Below are positions 7,919 to 16,854 of a stretch of DNA of 53,442 bases, piece after piece. The position numbers and the translations under genes were made by a program. The stretch comes from JBFLYC01 sp040756735 (GTDB lineage Bacteria; Bacillota; DSM-16504; Desulfitibacterales; Desulfitibacteraceae), in assembly GCA_040756735.1 (NCBI GenBank), contig JBFLYC010000026.1, positions 1-53,442 on the forward strand, in the 5' to 3' direction. How positions within the stretch are numbered: the first letter of the stretch is position 1; every line of letters starts with the position of its first letter. The notes under the pieces are model-generated. The model did not search any database. It was not told the DNA's origin and saw nothing but the letters and a program-made list of their open reading frames with translations.

Positions 7919-8899
7919 TTACTGGGTTTCCTGGGTGCTTACTTCACCTCCATAGAAAGACAGCAGATTTCCCTGGACATTGACAATAAGGGAACCATCC
8001 TCACCAATATCCACTGCTTTACCGTTAATCTTTTTGCCATTATCATACAAGGTAACGGCTTTACTCAAGGTATAACTCCAGCGCTTGCATATTTCTCTGG
8101 TTTTTTTGAAACCATTGGCAAGATAATCAAAGTAATATTGTTCCAAGCTAAGTAAATACTTTTGCAAGAGCCGCACCCTGTCAACTTTTTCCCCTAAAAT
8201 CATTTGCAAAGAGGTCACCCCTTGGCGCAGTTCAGGGGAAAAGTCGTACTCCTGTAAATTGGCATTAATACCTATGCCCATTATAACATAGTTAACTTTA
8301 TCCATCTCCCCCTTCATTTCAGTTAATATACCACAAATTTTTTTTCCTTCCACCAGCAGGTCATTTGGCCATTTAATCCTGGAAGCAAGCTTATATTCTT
8401 TAAGCAAAGTCTGCTGTAATGCTGCTGCTGCCAACAAGCTTAATTGGGAAGCCTTCCAAGGAGGTATGGTCGGCCTCAAAAGTATGGAAAACCAGATTCC
8501 ACCATTTGGCGAAGACCAGCTCCTGCCAAGCCTTCCCTTACCACCAATCTGCTGTTCAGCAATAACCACGGCGCCTTCGGGAAAACCTTTTTCACCAAGT
8601 TTTTTAACTTCCTCATTGGTGGAGCTAGTCTCTACGAAATGAAGCATCTCACTTGCAAAAACTTGACACTCAAGTCCTATTTTCATTTTTTCCGGAGTCA
8701 AGAAGTCGCTTAACTTGGCCAGAAGATACCCCTTGCCATAATGAGCTTCGATAATATGTCCGTCATCCTTTAAGGCCTTGATATGCTTCCATACGGCAGT
8801 TCTGGAAATGCCTAATTGTTTGCTTATGGCTTCACCTGATATGTAATCTTTACTATTTAACAATAATTGGAGCAGCCTTGCCCTCAAATTAAAATACAC
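7919..8899 (-). CDS. birA: Bifunctional biotin-[acetyl-CoA-carboxylase] ligase and biotin operon repressor
   Basis: BirA makes biotinyl-AMP, attaches biotin to carrier proteins, and represses biotin genes when idle. The 326 residues have an N-terminal winged helix (about 5-62, SGEAISKQLGISRTAVWKHIKAL), the ligase core with the biotinyl-AMP loop GGKGRLGRSW and KWPNDLLVEGKKICGIL, and a C-terminal SH3-like domain ending near 320. The presence of the HTH marks it as a regulatory type. The start is probably GTG 8899 after AAGTGGGG. The matching operator at 7850-7882 completes a local circuit with bioY. Confidence 0.95.
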   Translation of the reverse strand: MYFNLRARLLQLLLNSKDYISGEAISKQLGISRTAVWKHIKALKDDGHIIEAHYGKGYLLAKLSDFLTPEKMKIGLECQVFASEMLHFVETSSTNEEVKKLGEKGFPEGAVVIAEQQIGGKGRLGRSWSSPNGGIWFSILLRPTIPPWKASQLSLLAAAALQQTLLKEYKLASRIKWPNDLLVEGKKICGILTEMKGEMDKVNYVIMGIGINANLQEYDFSPELRQGVTSLQMILGEKVDRVRLLQKYLLSLEQYYFDYLANGFKKTREICKRWSYTLSKAVTLYDNGKKINGKAVDIGEDGSLIVNVQGNLLSFYGGEVSTQETQ

Positions 8900-8930
8900 C
8901 CCACTTAACTGGAACGACTATAGATATAAC

Positions 8931-10292
8931 CTACCCTTTTATAGTATTTCTTAACACTGCCCCTGCTGTGATACCTGTGGGCTGGCCTCTATGCAGCGCT
9001 AATTTGCCATTGACAAAAACCGTTTCCACACCTTTAGACGTTGCATTCGGTTCCCGGCGTGTTGCCAGGTCATTTATTGAGTCTAAATCAAAAACTACTA
9101 CATCAGCTTTCATTCCTTCAGTTAAAATGCCCCTGTCATTTAATCCCAGCCGCTTGGCCGGTTCATACGTCATTTTATTGATTGCAGCTTCCAAGGATAA
9201 TATCTGTTTGTCCCTGACATACCTGCCAAGTATCCTGGGGTAATTGGCATAGGCCCGCGGATGAATAGCGCCCCCCGAGTTGTTCAGGCCTGAATCACTT
9301 CCAACAAACACTTGCGGGTGAGACAGGGCCCGCTCTAAATCTTCCTCGCTGATGGAGATTGCACCTCCACCCAAGTCATAGCTGGCAAAGTCATAACCAT
9401 AGGCATCAGCTTTAATATCCAACCCTTGCCTCCGGGCTTCCTCTATAATATGTAAAACCTGCTCCATCTTGCCCCAGTTTCTCTTATATGCTGTTTTTAT
9501 ATGTGAGTACTGTACAGGTACCTTTGCCCTTAGTCCAATTTCAACAAGTTCTTCTACCGCTTCAAGAACCCTATCCCCTTCATTTCTTATATGTACTGAA
9601 TATAATCCCCCATACCTTGCAACTACCTGGGCCAATTCAACCATTTCCTCAAGTGTCGCATAATTTTGGGGCCAGTATTCAAGGGCTACAGATAAGCCAA
9701 AGGCTCCTGCATGCAGATTGTTCTCAAGGATTCCAATCATTTCCCGCACCTGGTGACCATTGAGCGTAGCGCCGCCGCTGCCAAAAACCTGCTGCCTCAG
9801 GTCCCTATATCCCGTAAAGATGCCGTAATTGATGCCTAGATTTTGAAGATTGTTTAAATAAGACTTTACATCTGGAATAGCCCTGCCACAGTTGCCGCCT
9901 ATCTGGGTAGTGACTCCTTGGGTTAAAATCATCTCTGCTTTTCCGTTAGACAGCATATAATGCTCAGTATGGGTATGTAAATCAATAAAGCCCGGGACCA
10001 CCACCTTCCCCTGGCCGTCAATTACTTTACAATCCCTGGCATATATGGCCTGGGCAACCTTTACTATTTTATCGCCTTTAATAGCCAAATCGCCTATAAA
10101 GGGGGTTGTCCCGCTGCCGTCAACTATTAATCCCTTATGTATTAAGTAGTCACACTCTATGATTTCCAGGTCAGGAAGGGGTGTTTTCATAGGAACAGTT
10201 TCCGCCCGAAGGCTTGTACATCCAGATGCTGTAAGCAACAAAAGAGATGATGTGCCGAATTTAAGAAAATGACGTCTGGTAAACTTCTTCAC
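8931..10292 (-). CDS. N-acyl-D-amino-acid deacylase-like amidohydrolase, exported lipoprotein
   Basis: This is a metal-dependent amidohydrolase of the D-aminoacylase/dihydroorotase-like group. The metal motif DLHTHTE is followed by TQGVTTQIGGNCG, YSHIKTAYKRNWG and, near the C-terminus, GSDSG and the LTEGMKADVVVFD segment typical of the family. The N-terminus carries TRRHFLKFG followed by a hydrophobic run and LTASGC, so it looks like a twin-arginine or Sec signal with a lipobox; I infer a surface lipoprotein. At 453 residues it is shorter than typical D-aminoacylases (about 480-530); the stretch between ADAYGYD and GSDSG is compressed. The start GTG has AGGAG upstream. The substrate is not certain. 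Confidence 0.8.
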   Translation of the reverse strand: MKKFTRRHFLKFGTSSLLLLTASGCTSLRAETVPMKTPLPDLEIIECDYLIHKGLIVDGSGTTPFIGDLAIKGDKIVKVAQAIYARDCKVIDGQGKVVVPGFIDLHTHTEHYMLSNGKAEMILTQGVTTQIGGNCGRAIPDVKSYLNNLQNLGINYGIFTGYRDLRQQVFGSGGATLNGHQVREMIGILENNLHAGAFGLSVALEYWPQNYATLEEMVELAQVVARYGGLYSVHIRNEGDRVLEAVEELVEIGLRAKVPVQYSHIKTAYKRNWGKMEQVLHIIEEARRQGLDIKADAYGYDFASYDLGGGAISISEEDLERALSHPQVFVGSDSGLNNSGGAIHPRAYANYPRILGRYVRDKQILSLEAAINKMTYEPAKRLGLNDRGILTEGMKADVVVFDLDSINDLATRREPNATSKGVETVFVNGKLALHRGQPTGITAGAVLRNTIKG

Positions 10293-10402
10293 TTTTAAAG
10301 ACTCCTAACAAAAAAACAACATTTGGTATAAATACATTTCGATAAAAACCGAGTAATTCCTGCAATTTTTGCCAAGAGTCTTCCTGGGATTTATTTACAT
10401 AC

Positions 10403-10430
10403 AAAAAGAACCCTCCTTTAGGGAGGATTC
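10403..10430 (-). terminator. Terminator after folK
   Basis: On the minus strand a 9-bp stem (arms at 10408-10416 and 10422-10430, one G-U) is followed by TTTTTG. It lies 28 bases after the folK stop. Confidence 0.7.
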
Positions 10431-10458
10431 TTCAATTTTCATGGTTTGTTTTGTCGTC

Positions 10459-10983
10459 TTATGCGATCTCAGAGTCTTTTACTTTGAACCAATTCTTATA
10501 GAACTTAACACCTTCTACATCATCAATCAAGTGTTCTTGATAAACTTTCAAGGATTGCCCATTTGGCATGGTTAAATCAGCATCAATTTCCAACAAGGGC
10601 ACAAGAACAAAGGCCCGCAAAGTTAAACCCGGATGGGGCAAAATTAGATTTTCTGAATTTATCTCCATATCTCCATATAATAAAATGTCAATATCTATAA
10701 TCCGGGGGCCCCACTTTTCTAATCTTATTCTACCCAGATGATTTTCAATCCTTAGAGCTGTTTCCAGCAACCTATGAGGGTTTAATACAGTTTCAATCTT
10801 GACAACCATATTCAAAAACTTTTCCTGATCCAAATAACCAAAAGGTTCCGTCTCATAAATAGACGATAAGCCGGTAACTTTAATATCTTTTTGCCAGTCC
10901 AGGAGTTCTACAGCTCTCCTCAAATAATACTCCCTATTACCCTGATTTGAACCCAGCCCTATATAGGCATTGATTTGCATCAT
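10459..10983 (-). CDS. folK: 2-amino-4-hydroxy-6-hydroxymethyldihydropteridine pyrophosphokinase
   Basis: This enzyme transfers pyrophosphate from ATP to the pterin precursor in folate synthesis. It has the family start AYIGLGSNQGNRE and then the signature RLEKWGPRIIDIDILLYG with the metal aspartates DIDIL, and LPHPGLTLRAFVLVPL. The frame opens earlier, but ATG 10983 or 10980, after an AGGAGG that lies inside the folP tail, gives MMQINAYIGLGSNQ and the usual length. The start is placed by homology. It is directly coupled to folP. folB, which often sits between them, is absent here. Confidence 0.95.
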   Translation of the reverse strand: MMQINAYIGLGSNQGNREYYLRRAVELLDWQKDIKVTGLSSIYETEPFGYLDQEKFLNMVVKIETVLNPHRLLETALRIENHLGRIRLEKWGPRIIDIDILLYGDMEINSENLILPHPGLTLRAFVLVPLLEIDADLTMPNGQSLKVYQEHLIDDVEGVKFYKNWFKVKDSEIA

Positions 10984-10991
10984 ATTTTTCA

Positions 10992-12170
10992 TTACCTCCT
11001 GACCATGGCATCCATCATTTTGCATACTCTGACCATTTCTTTGACATCATGCACCCTTACAATACTGGCTCCCCGGGCAATACCCAAAGCTACAGTAGCA
11101 GCGGTCCCCTCGACTCTGTCCTCCACAGGCAGGTTTAAGGTTTTACCAATTATTGATTTGCGTGAAGTGCCAATTAACAGAGGCTTTCCAAGTATTTTAA
11201 ATTCATCCAGCCTGTCCATTACCTCCAGGTTATGTTCTAGAGTTTTCCCAAAACCAATTCCTGGATCAATAATGATTTTTTGCGGTTCAATACCCGCTTC
11301 CTGGGCTATAGCAATACTATCTCTTAACCACTGGATAATATCAGCCATTAAATCATTATATTCAGCACCCTCCTGGTTGTGCATGATCACGACCGGCACC
11401 TTGTACTTGGCAATTACGCCGGCCATGGCAGCATCCTTTTTTAGTCCCCATACATCATTAATGATATGAACTCCCATTTTTAGAACTTCTTCTGCAGTTG
11501 AAGCTTTATAAGTATCAACAGATACAGGAACCTTAATTTCCTGAAGAAGCTTGTCCAAAACCCGTGTCAGCCGCTTTAGCTCCTCCTGGCAATCAACAGG
11601 GAGATGCCCAGGACGAGTAGATTCAGCCCCCACATCTATGATGTCGGCTCCTTCTGCTACCATCTGGTGTGCATGTTCAAGGGCAGAAGCTGCATCAAAA
11701 TATTTCCCGCCATCGGAGAAAGAATCTGGAGTTATATTTAAAATACCCATGATCACAGTTCTCTCATGGATAGGCAGCGTGAAACTACCACACTTAATGG
11801 GAGCCAAGTCCTTATTGTACTTTTCCAATAAGGCGGCTATATTGTGTGCCAGTTCAGCCAGTTTAAAAGGCTGCATTTTAAGCTTACTTATCAGTTTTCT
11901 ATATTGCTTGTAAGTCCCCATGAGAATTACAGGGGTCTCTTTTATTGAATGAATAACTGTACCCCTTGCTACAGCTGCATCACCGCCAAGGGAAAGCATT
12001 TCCTGCTTTAAAATTTGTGCCGCATGAACCGGGACATCATCAAGCCTGATGCATATATGCACGGTTTTAGGAGCCATAAGCTTTGCTCCTTGTGGGTCCA
12101 CACCCATTTCAAGCAGGATTTTTTCAGCATGCCTTGGATTTTTAAAGCTAAGGGCCCGCATCCTATACAA
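10992..12170 (-). CDS. folP: Dihydropteroate synthase
   Basis: FolP condenses the pterin pyrophosphate with p-aminobenzoate. The catalytic barrel starts near residue 135 with MGILNITPDSFSDGGKY. GADIIDVGAESTRPGH and VPVSVDTYKA follow, and later IIIDPGIGFGKT and GTSRKSIIG. About 130 residues precede the barrel; such an N-terminal extension is known in Clostridia and its role is unclear. The start TTG 12170 has GGAGG at seven bases, while ATG 12161 has none, so I prefer TTG. A terminator separates it from fhs. Confidence 0.95.
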   Translation of the reverse strand: MYRMRALSFKNPRHAEKILLEMGVDPQGAKLMAPKTVHICIRLDDVPVHAAQILKQEMLSLGGDAAVARGTVIHSIKETPVILMGTYKQYRKLISKLKMQPFKLAELAHNIAALLEKYNKDLAPIKCGSFTLPIHERTVIMGILNITPDSFSDGGKYFDAASALEHAHQMVAEGADIIDVGAESTRPGHLPVDCQEELKRLTRVLDKLLQEIKVPVSVDTYKASTAEEVLKMGVHIINDVWGLKKDAAMAGVIAKYKVPVVIMHNQEGAEYNDLMADIIQWLRDSIAIAQEAGIEPQKIIIDPGIGFGKTLEHNLEVMDRLDEFKILGKPLLIGTSRKSIIGKTLNLPVEDRVEGTAATVALGIARGASIVRVHDVKEMVRVCKMMDAMVRR

Positions 12171-12191
12171 TTTAGAACCTCCAGTTTCATG

Positions 12192-12230
12192 AAAAAATTC
12201 TCCCAGAGGTTTTTTCGTCCCCTGGGAAAA
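12192..12230 (-). terminator. Terminator after fhs
   Basis: A stem of about 12 bp (12198-12209 with 12219-12230) is followed on the minus strand by TTTTTTC. It lies between the fhs stop and the folP start. Confidence 0.75.
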
Positions 12231-12247
12231 TTTCGCATCACAGTTTT

Positions 12248-13927
12248 TTAGAATAAACCTGCAATCTTGCCGGTTTCGTCAATGTCTATTACCTCAGCAG
12301 CCGGTCTCTTGGGCAGCCCCGGCATGGTCATGATGGCACCTGCAATACAGACGAAGAAACCTGCACCCGCAGAGAGCCTCACTTCTCTAATGGTAATGCT
12401 GAAGTCTCTTGGCCTGCCTATCTTGGTCAAGTCATCAGAGAAGGAGTACTGTGTCTTGGCAACACACACAGGTAAATTGCCGTAACCTTGCTTTTCAAAG
12501 CCTTCAATTGCTTTTTCAGCTGTATCAGTATAAACTACTCCATTAGCTCCATATATCTCCGTAGCTATTGTATGAAGTTTTTCTTTCAAAGTGGTGTTCA
12601 ATTCATATAAATACTTGAAGTTGGATGGTTTACTTTCAAGAGTATCAAGAACCTTTCTGGCAAGTTCCGCACCGCCTTCTCCGCCCTTGGCCCAAACTTC
12701 GGACAGAGCAACTTCAGCGCCGGCTTCCTTGCAGCGGCTGATAACATAGTCAAGTTCTTGTTCTGTATCAGTTGGGAACCTGTTGACGGCAACCACTGCA
12801 GGCACACCAAATTTGCCAACGTTTTCAATATGTTTCTGAAGGTTTTCAAAGCCCTTGGCCAAAGCCTCCATATTTTCGCCTTGCAGCTGGTTCTTGGGCA
12901 CCCCGCCGTGCATCTTAAGAGCCCTAACTGTTGATACAATAACAACTGCATCGGGCTTAAGGCCTGCAAATCTGCACTTCAAGTCAAAGAATTTTTCTGC
13001 TCCCAGGTCTGCGCCAAATCCGGCTTCTGTGACAACATAATCAGCTAATTTCAAAGCCATCTTGGTGGCTGATACTGAGTTGCAGCCATGGGCGATATTG
13101 GCAAAGGGGCCGCCATGGATGAAAGCCGGTGTATTTGCCAAAGTTTGAACCAAGTTAGGCTTGATGGCATCCTTCATAAGCAGGGTCATGGAACCTTCAG
13201 CTTTTAAGTCGCCTGCAGTTACAGGTTCTCCAGCATAATTGTAGCCGATAACTATCTTCTTGAAGCGTTCCTTTAAATCCATTAAATCAGAAGCCAAGCA
13301 CAAAATAGCCATGACCTCAGATGCTACAGTAATGTCAAAGCCTGTCTCCCTTGGGAAACCGTTGGGTTTGCCGCCTAATGCAACAACACAACTTCTCAGG
13401 GCGCGGTCATTGAGGTCAATAACCCTACGGAAAACAATCTGCCTGACATCAATGCCAAGTTCATTGCCCTGGTGAATATGGTTGTCAATCATAGCAGCCA
13501 GCAAGTTATGGGCATATGTAATTGCATGGAGGTCACCGGTAAAGTGGAGGTTAATATCTTCCATGGGAACAACCTGAGAATAACCGCCGCCTGCTGCTCC
13601 CCCTTTAATACCAAAGCTGGGGCCTAAAGAAGGTTCTCTTAAACAAACCATTGACTTCTTGCCAAGGTAAGCGAGTCCATCGGTTAATCCAACACTGGTA
13701 GTAGTTTTACCTTCGCCGGCCGGTGTTGGAGTAATTGCTGTTACAAGAATTAATTTTCCATTTGGCTTGTCTTGCAGCCTTTTATATACATCCAAGGAAA
13801 TCTTGGCCTTATACTTCCCATATAAATCCAATTCATCTTCCTGAATACCTAACTGTGCTGCAATTTCGCTCACCGGTTTCATTTTCGCCGCCTGGGCAAT
13901 TTCAATATCACTTGGAACCTTGCTCAT
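12248..13927 (-). CDS. fhs: Formate-tetrahydrofolate ligase
   Basis: Fhs activates formate with ATP to 10-formyl-tetrahydrofolate, an early step of the methyl branch of the Wood-Ljungdahl pathway and a source of C1 units. The 559 residues are full length. The P-loop is TPTPAGEGKT (66-75). Family blocks include LREPSLGPSFGIKGGAAGGGYSQVVPM and, further on, PAFIHGGPFANIAHGCNS. ATG 13927 has AAGGAG upstream. It stands alone with a 350-base leader. It cannot by itself show that the organism is an acetogen, because many syntrophs and purine synthesizers use it. Confidence 0.98.
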   Translation of the reverse strand: MSKVPSDIEIAQAAKMKPVSEIAAQLGIQEDELDLYGKYKAKISLDVYKRLQDKPNGKLILVTAITPTPAGEGKTTTSVGLTDGLAYLGKKSMVCLREPSLGPSFGIKGGAAGGGYSQVVPMEDINLHFTGDLHAITYAHNLLAAMIDNHIHQGNELGIDVRQIVFRRVIDLNDRALRSCVVALGGKPNGFPRETGFDITVASEVMAILCLASDLMDLKERFKKIVIGYNYAGEPVTAGDLKAEGSMTLLMKDAIKPNLVQTLANTPAFIHGGPFANIAHGCNSVSATKMALKLADYVVTEAGFGADLGAEKFFDLKCRFAGLKPDAVVIVSTVRALKMHGGVPKNQLQGENMEALAKGFENLQKHIENVGKFGVPAVVAVNRFPTDTEQELDYVISRCKEAGAEVALSEVWAKGGEGGAELARKVLDTLESKPSNFKYLYELNTTLKEKLHTIATEIYGANGVVYTDTAEKAIEGFEKQGYGNLPVCVAKTQYSFSDDLTKIGRPRDFSITIREVRLSAGAGFFVCIAGAIMTMPGLPKRPAAEVIDIDETGKIAGLF

Positions 13928-14279
13928 AAAAAAATCACTCCTTGTTTATTTTTAATATATACCCAAAGCATGATTTGGCCATGTTTAGGCTATTAGCCAT
14001 ACTATTTTATAGTTTTTTCGCCTTTGTCGAAAAAATTCCTTCTTTTTAAAGTTGAAGTAGTGATTAATAACACATTCACTTTTTAGCCTCCGGCAATTGC
14101 CCTCGAACCTGTGGCGCCTTCTGATACAATGATTTGAAGCCATGATTAAGCTACAACACATATCTTTGCATTTTTTTAAGTACCTTTTAAATTAAAAAAT
14201 GCCAAGTATTTTACCAAAATAATCGGTGTACTACTTTTTAGCAAAATTCAAATAAATAATTACATGGCATAAAATTCGT
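13928..14279 (-). other. Long leader of fhs with unexplained structured element
   Basis: No gene is seen in this intergenic stretch. It contains a GC-rich block (14086-14120) with the palindrome GGCAATTGCC (14092-14101) amid AT-rich DNA. It also contains an inverted repeat TTTTTTCG...CGAAAAAA at about 14015-14040, which includes a TTCGACA sequence that looks like a Spo0A box. I could not match the leader to the tetrahydrofolate riboswitch pattern. Confidence 0.35.
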
Positions 14280-14313
14280 AAAGCCTGGGCTCCTTTCCGC
14301 CCAGGCTTTTTTG
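14280..14313 (-). terminator. Terminator between ndk and fhs
   Basis: A GC-rich stem AAGCCTGGGC ... GCCCAGGCTT is flanked by six T on the plus strand and by TTTACGAATTTT on the minus strand. It lies just after ndk and could act in both directions. Confidence 0.75.
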
Positions 14314-14346
14314 TGCTTCCTTGTACTGCTCGCTACCAGTTTGCTG

Positions 14347-14799
14347 CTATTTTTCATATACCCAAGCTTCGTCTATTCTTGCATATTCACAGAGTTCTTC
14401 TTCCTTAAAATAAAGGGCTATTTCCCTCCTGGCGCTGTCCACCGAATCAGAACCATGGATCAAATTTCTACCTACGTCAATGCCATGGTCTCCCCTAATT
14501 GTTCCTACCCCGGCTTCCATGGGATTAGTAGCTCCCATCATCTTTCTTACAGCGCCCACAGCATTTTTTCCTTCCACTACCATGGCAACTACAGGGCCTG
14601 AAGTAATAAACTCTACCAGGCCGTTAAAAAAGGGTTTTCCAACATGCTCAGCATAGTGCTGCTCAGCCAAATCTTTACTAAGCCTTAACATCTTCATGGC
14701 CCTTATTTTTAAGCCCTTTGCTTCGATTCTTTCTATGATCATTCCGATCATATTTCTTTGAACTGCATCAGGTTTAATCATAATATAAGTTAGTTCCAT
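14347..14799 (-). CDS. ndk: Nucleoside-diphosphate kinase
   Basis: Ndk balances nucleoside triphosphate pools by phosphate transfer through a phospho-histidine. The 150 residues are the usual length. It opens with YIMIKPDAVQRNMIG. The active site is NLIHGSDSVDSARREI with the catalytic His, preceded by TIRGDHG. The start ATG has AAGGAG. It follows ftsH by only 21 bases and may be transcribed with it. Confidence 0.97.
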   Translation of the reverse strand: MELTYIMIKPDAVQRNMIGMIIERIEAKGLKIRAMKMLRLSKDLAEQHYAEHVGKPFFNGLVEFITSGPVVAMVVEGKNAVGAVRKMMGATNPMEAGVGTIRGDHGIDVGRNLIHGSDSVDSARREIALYFKEEELCEYARIDEAWVYEK

Positions 14800-14820
14800 A
14801 GTAAACTGTACTCCTTGAAT

Positions 14821-16809
14821 TTATTTTAGATATTTAAAAGTAATCCTTGGTCCCTCTTCAAACTTTTTTTGTTCCGGATTCATATTCTTATGCTTTTCGC
14901 CAATGTCATTATTGCCCTTACTCTTATTGCGATTGTTTTCCATCCTGTGACCCTTGGCAAGTGTTGCCTCTTCCAGTTTGTTTCTGGCCTCTTCAGGTGA
15001 TGCCCCTTCTTCCATACTCTTAATTAATATTTCAAATTCGTCCGCTTCTAGAGTTTCCTTCTCCATCAATGTTTTTGCTACCAGGTGCAGTTTATCCATA
15101 TTTTCGTTTAAAACCTGTTTTGCCCTGTTATAGGATTCATCCATAATACGCCTTGCTTCTTTGTCAATGGAAAAGGCAACTGCTTCACTGTAGTTTCTGT
15201 CACGTGCAATGTCCCTGCCCAAAAATACCTGTTCTTGTTTTCTTCCAAAAGTTAAGGGTCCTAATTCTTCACTCATCCCATATTCTGTAATGATTTTTCT
15301 CACTAACTCGCTGGCCCTTTCCAGGTCATTTTGGGCCCCGGTACTTACCTCTCTAAGCACAATATCTTCTGCAACCCTGCCGCCCAGCAGCATGGCGACC
15401 ATATCCAAAATCTGCGATTTGGTCATATATCTCCTGTCTTCCTTGGGCAGCAGCAAAGTATAGCCGCCCGCGCGCCCCCGGGGAATAATGGATACCTTGT
15501 GCAAGGGGTCAGTATGCTTTAAATAATGTCCCATTAAAGCATGCCCTGCTTCATGGTAAGCCACCAGTTTTTTCTCATAGTCGCTAATCACCCTGGATTT
15601 TTTTTCAGGCCCTGCAATAACTCTTTCAATAGAAGCCTCAAGTTCTTCCATTCCTATCTTTTTATGGCCATGACGAGCAGCAAGCAAAGCTGCTTCATTA
15701 ACCAGGTTAGCCAGGTCAGCGCCGGTAAACCCTGGAGTCCTTCTCGCCAGGACATTAAGGTCAACCTCGCCTTCTAAAGGCTTCCCTTTTACATGAACAT
15801 GCAAAATTTCTTCCCGGCCCTTTACATCGGGCACATCAACTGTAATCTGGCGGTCAAATCTGCCCGGTCTCAATAAAGCAGGGTCTAAAATATCCGGTCT
15901 GTTGGTTGCAGCGACAATGATTATTCCTTCATTGGTTTCAAAGCCGTCCATTTCCACGAGAAGTTGGTTTAGGGTCTGCTCTCTTTCATCATGCCCTCCA
16001 CCTAAACCTGCTCCACGCTGTCTGCCCACAGCATCAATTTCATCAATGAAAACTATGCAAGGAGCATTTTTTTTGGCATTCTCAAAGAGATCCCTGACCC
16101 TGGATGCCCCAACACCAACAAACATTTCCACAAAGTCCGAACCGCTAATGCTAAAAAAGGGAACACCCGCCTCGCCGGCAACAGCCCTGGCTAACAGGGT
16201 TTTGCCAGTACCAGGAGGACCAAACAGCAGTACCCCTTTGGGTATTTTGGCTCCTATCTCAGTAAACTTTCTGGGGTCTTTAAGAAACTCCACCACTTCC
16301 TGCAGTTCTTCCTTAACCTCGTCAACCCCGGCGACATCTTTAAAGGTGACCCTGGACTTTTCAGGACTCTGCAATTTGGCCTTGCTTTTGCCAAACTGCA
16401 TAACCCTATTGCCTCCGCCCTGGGTCTGATTAAGCATGAACAAAATAAGGCCTACAATTAGGAGTATGGGCAAAAATGTCCCTAAAAGACCAGTCCACCA
16501 GGGAGGATTTGGGGGAGGCACCGGCACAACCTCTATGCCCTTTTCAGCCATTCTATCCAAAAGGGCAGGATTAGGAGGTATATTGACGGTAAATTCCTCT
16601 CCTGATTTGTAAACCCCCGTAACTGTATAAATATTATCCATCAATGTTACCTCAACCGACTTGATCCTCCCCTGATCTATATCAGATATTAATGATGAAT
16701 AGTTTAGCTCCAGGGCCTGGGGGCCGGTGGGAGTAGTTAACCGGATGACGGATACAGCAATAAGGACAATTAAAAGATAAATTGCTAGATTTTTAAATAT
16801 GCGGTTCAA
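14821..16809 (-). CDS. ftsH: ATP-dependent zinc metalloprotease FtsH
   Basis: FtsH is a membrane-anchored hexameric AAA+ protease that degrades misfolded membrane proteins and regulators. The 662 residues have transmembrane segments at about 8-24 and 107-127 flanking a small external domain. The AAA module has Walker A GPPGTGKT (197-204), Walker B CIVFIDEIDAVG and the SRH region around NRPDILDPALLRPGRFD. The zinc motif HEAGH is near 420. The charged, Asn/Lys-rich tail is typical. TTG 16809 after GAGGAGG is the likely start. It lies in the conserved tilS-ftsH order, although hpt, which often sits between them, is missing. Confidence 0.97.
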   Translation of the reverse strand: MNRIFKNLAIYLLIVLIAVSVIRLTTPTGPQALELNYSSLISDIDQGRIKSVEVTLMDNIYTVTGVYKSGEEFTVNIPPNPALLDRMAEKGIEVVPVPPPNPPWWTGLLGTFLPILLIVGLILFMLNQTQGGGNRVMQFGKSKAKLQSPEKSRVTFKDVAGVDEVKEELQEVVEFLKDPRKFTEIGAKIPKGVLLFGPPGTGKTLLARAVAGEAGVPFFSISGSDFVEMFVGVGASRVRDLFENAKKNAPCIVFIDEIDAVGRQRGAGLGGGHDEREQTLNQLLVEMDGFETNEGIIIVAATNRPDILDPALLRPGRFDRQITVDVPDVKGREEILHVHVKGKPLEGEVDLNVLARRTPGFTGADLANLVNEAALLAARHGHKKIGMEELEASIERVIAGPEKKSRVISDYEKKLVAYHEAGHALMGHYLKHTDPLHKVSIIPRGRAGGYTLLLPKEDRRYMTKSQILDMVAMLLGGRVAEDIVLREVSTGAQNDLERASELVRKIITEYGMSEELGPLTFGRKQEQVFLGRDIARDRNYSEAVAFSIDKEARRIMDESYNRAKQVLNENMDKLHLVAKTLMEKETLEADEFEILIKSMEEGASPEEARNKLEEATLAKGHRMENNRNKSKGNNDIGEKHKNMNPEQKKFEEGPRITFKYLK

Positions 16810-16854
16810 TAAAATCCTCCTCTCAGCAAAACAATGATGTGTTGCATCTTTTTA

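Noticed and set aside
13928..14279. Tetrahydrofolate riboswitch ahead of fhs
   Set aside because: The conserved blocks of that riboswitch could not be found on the minus strand.
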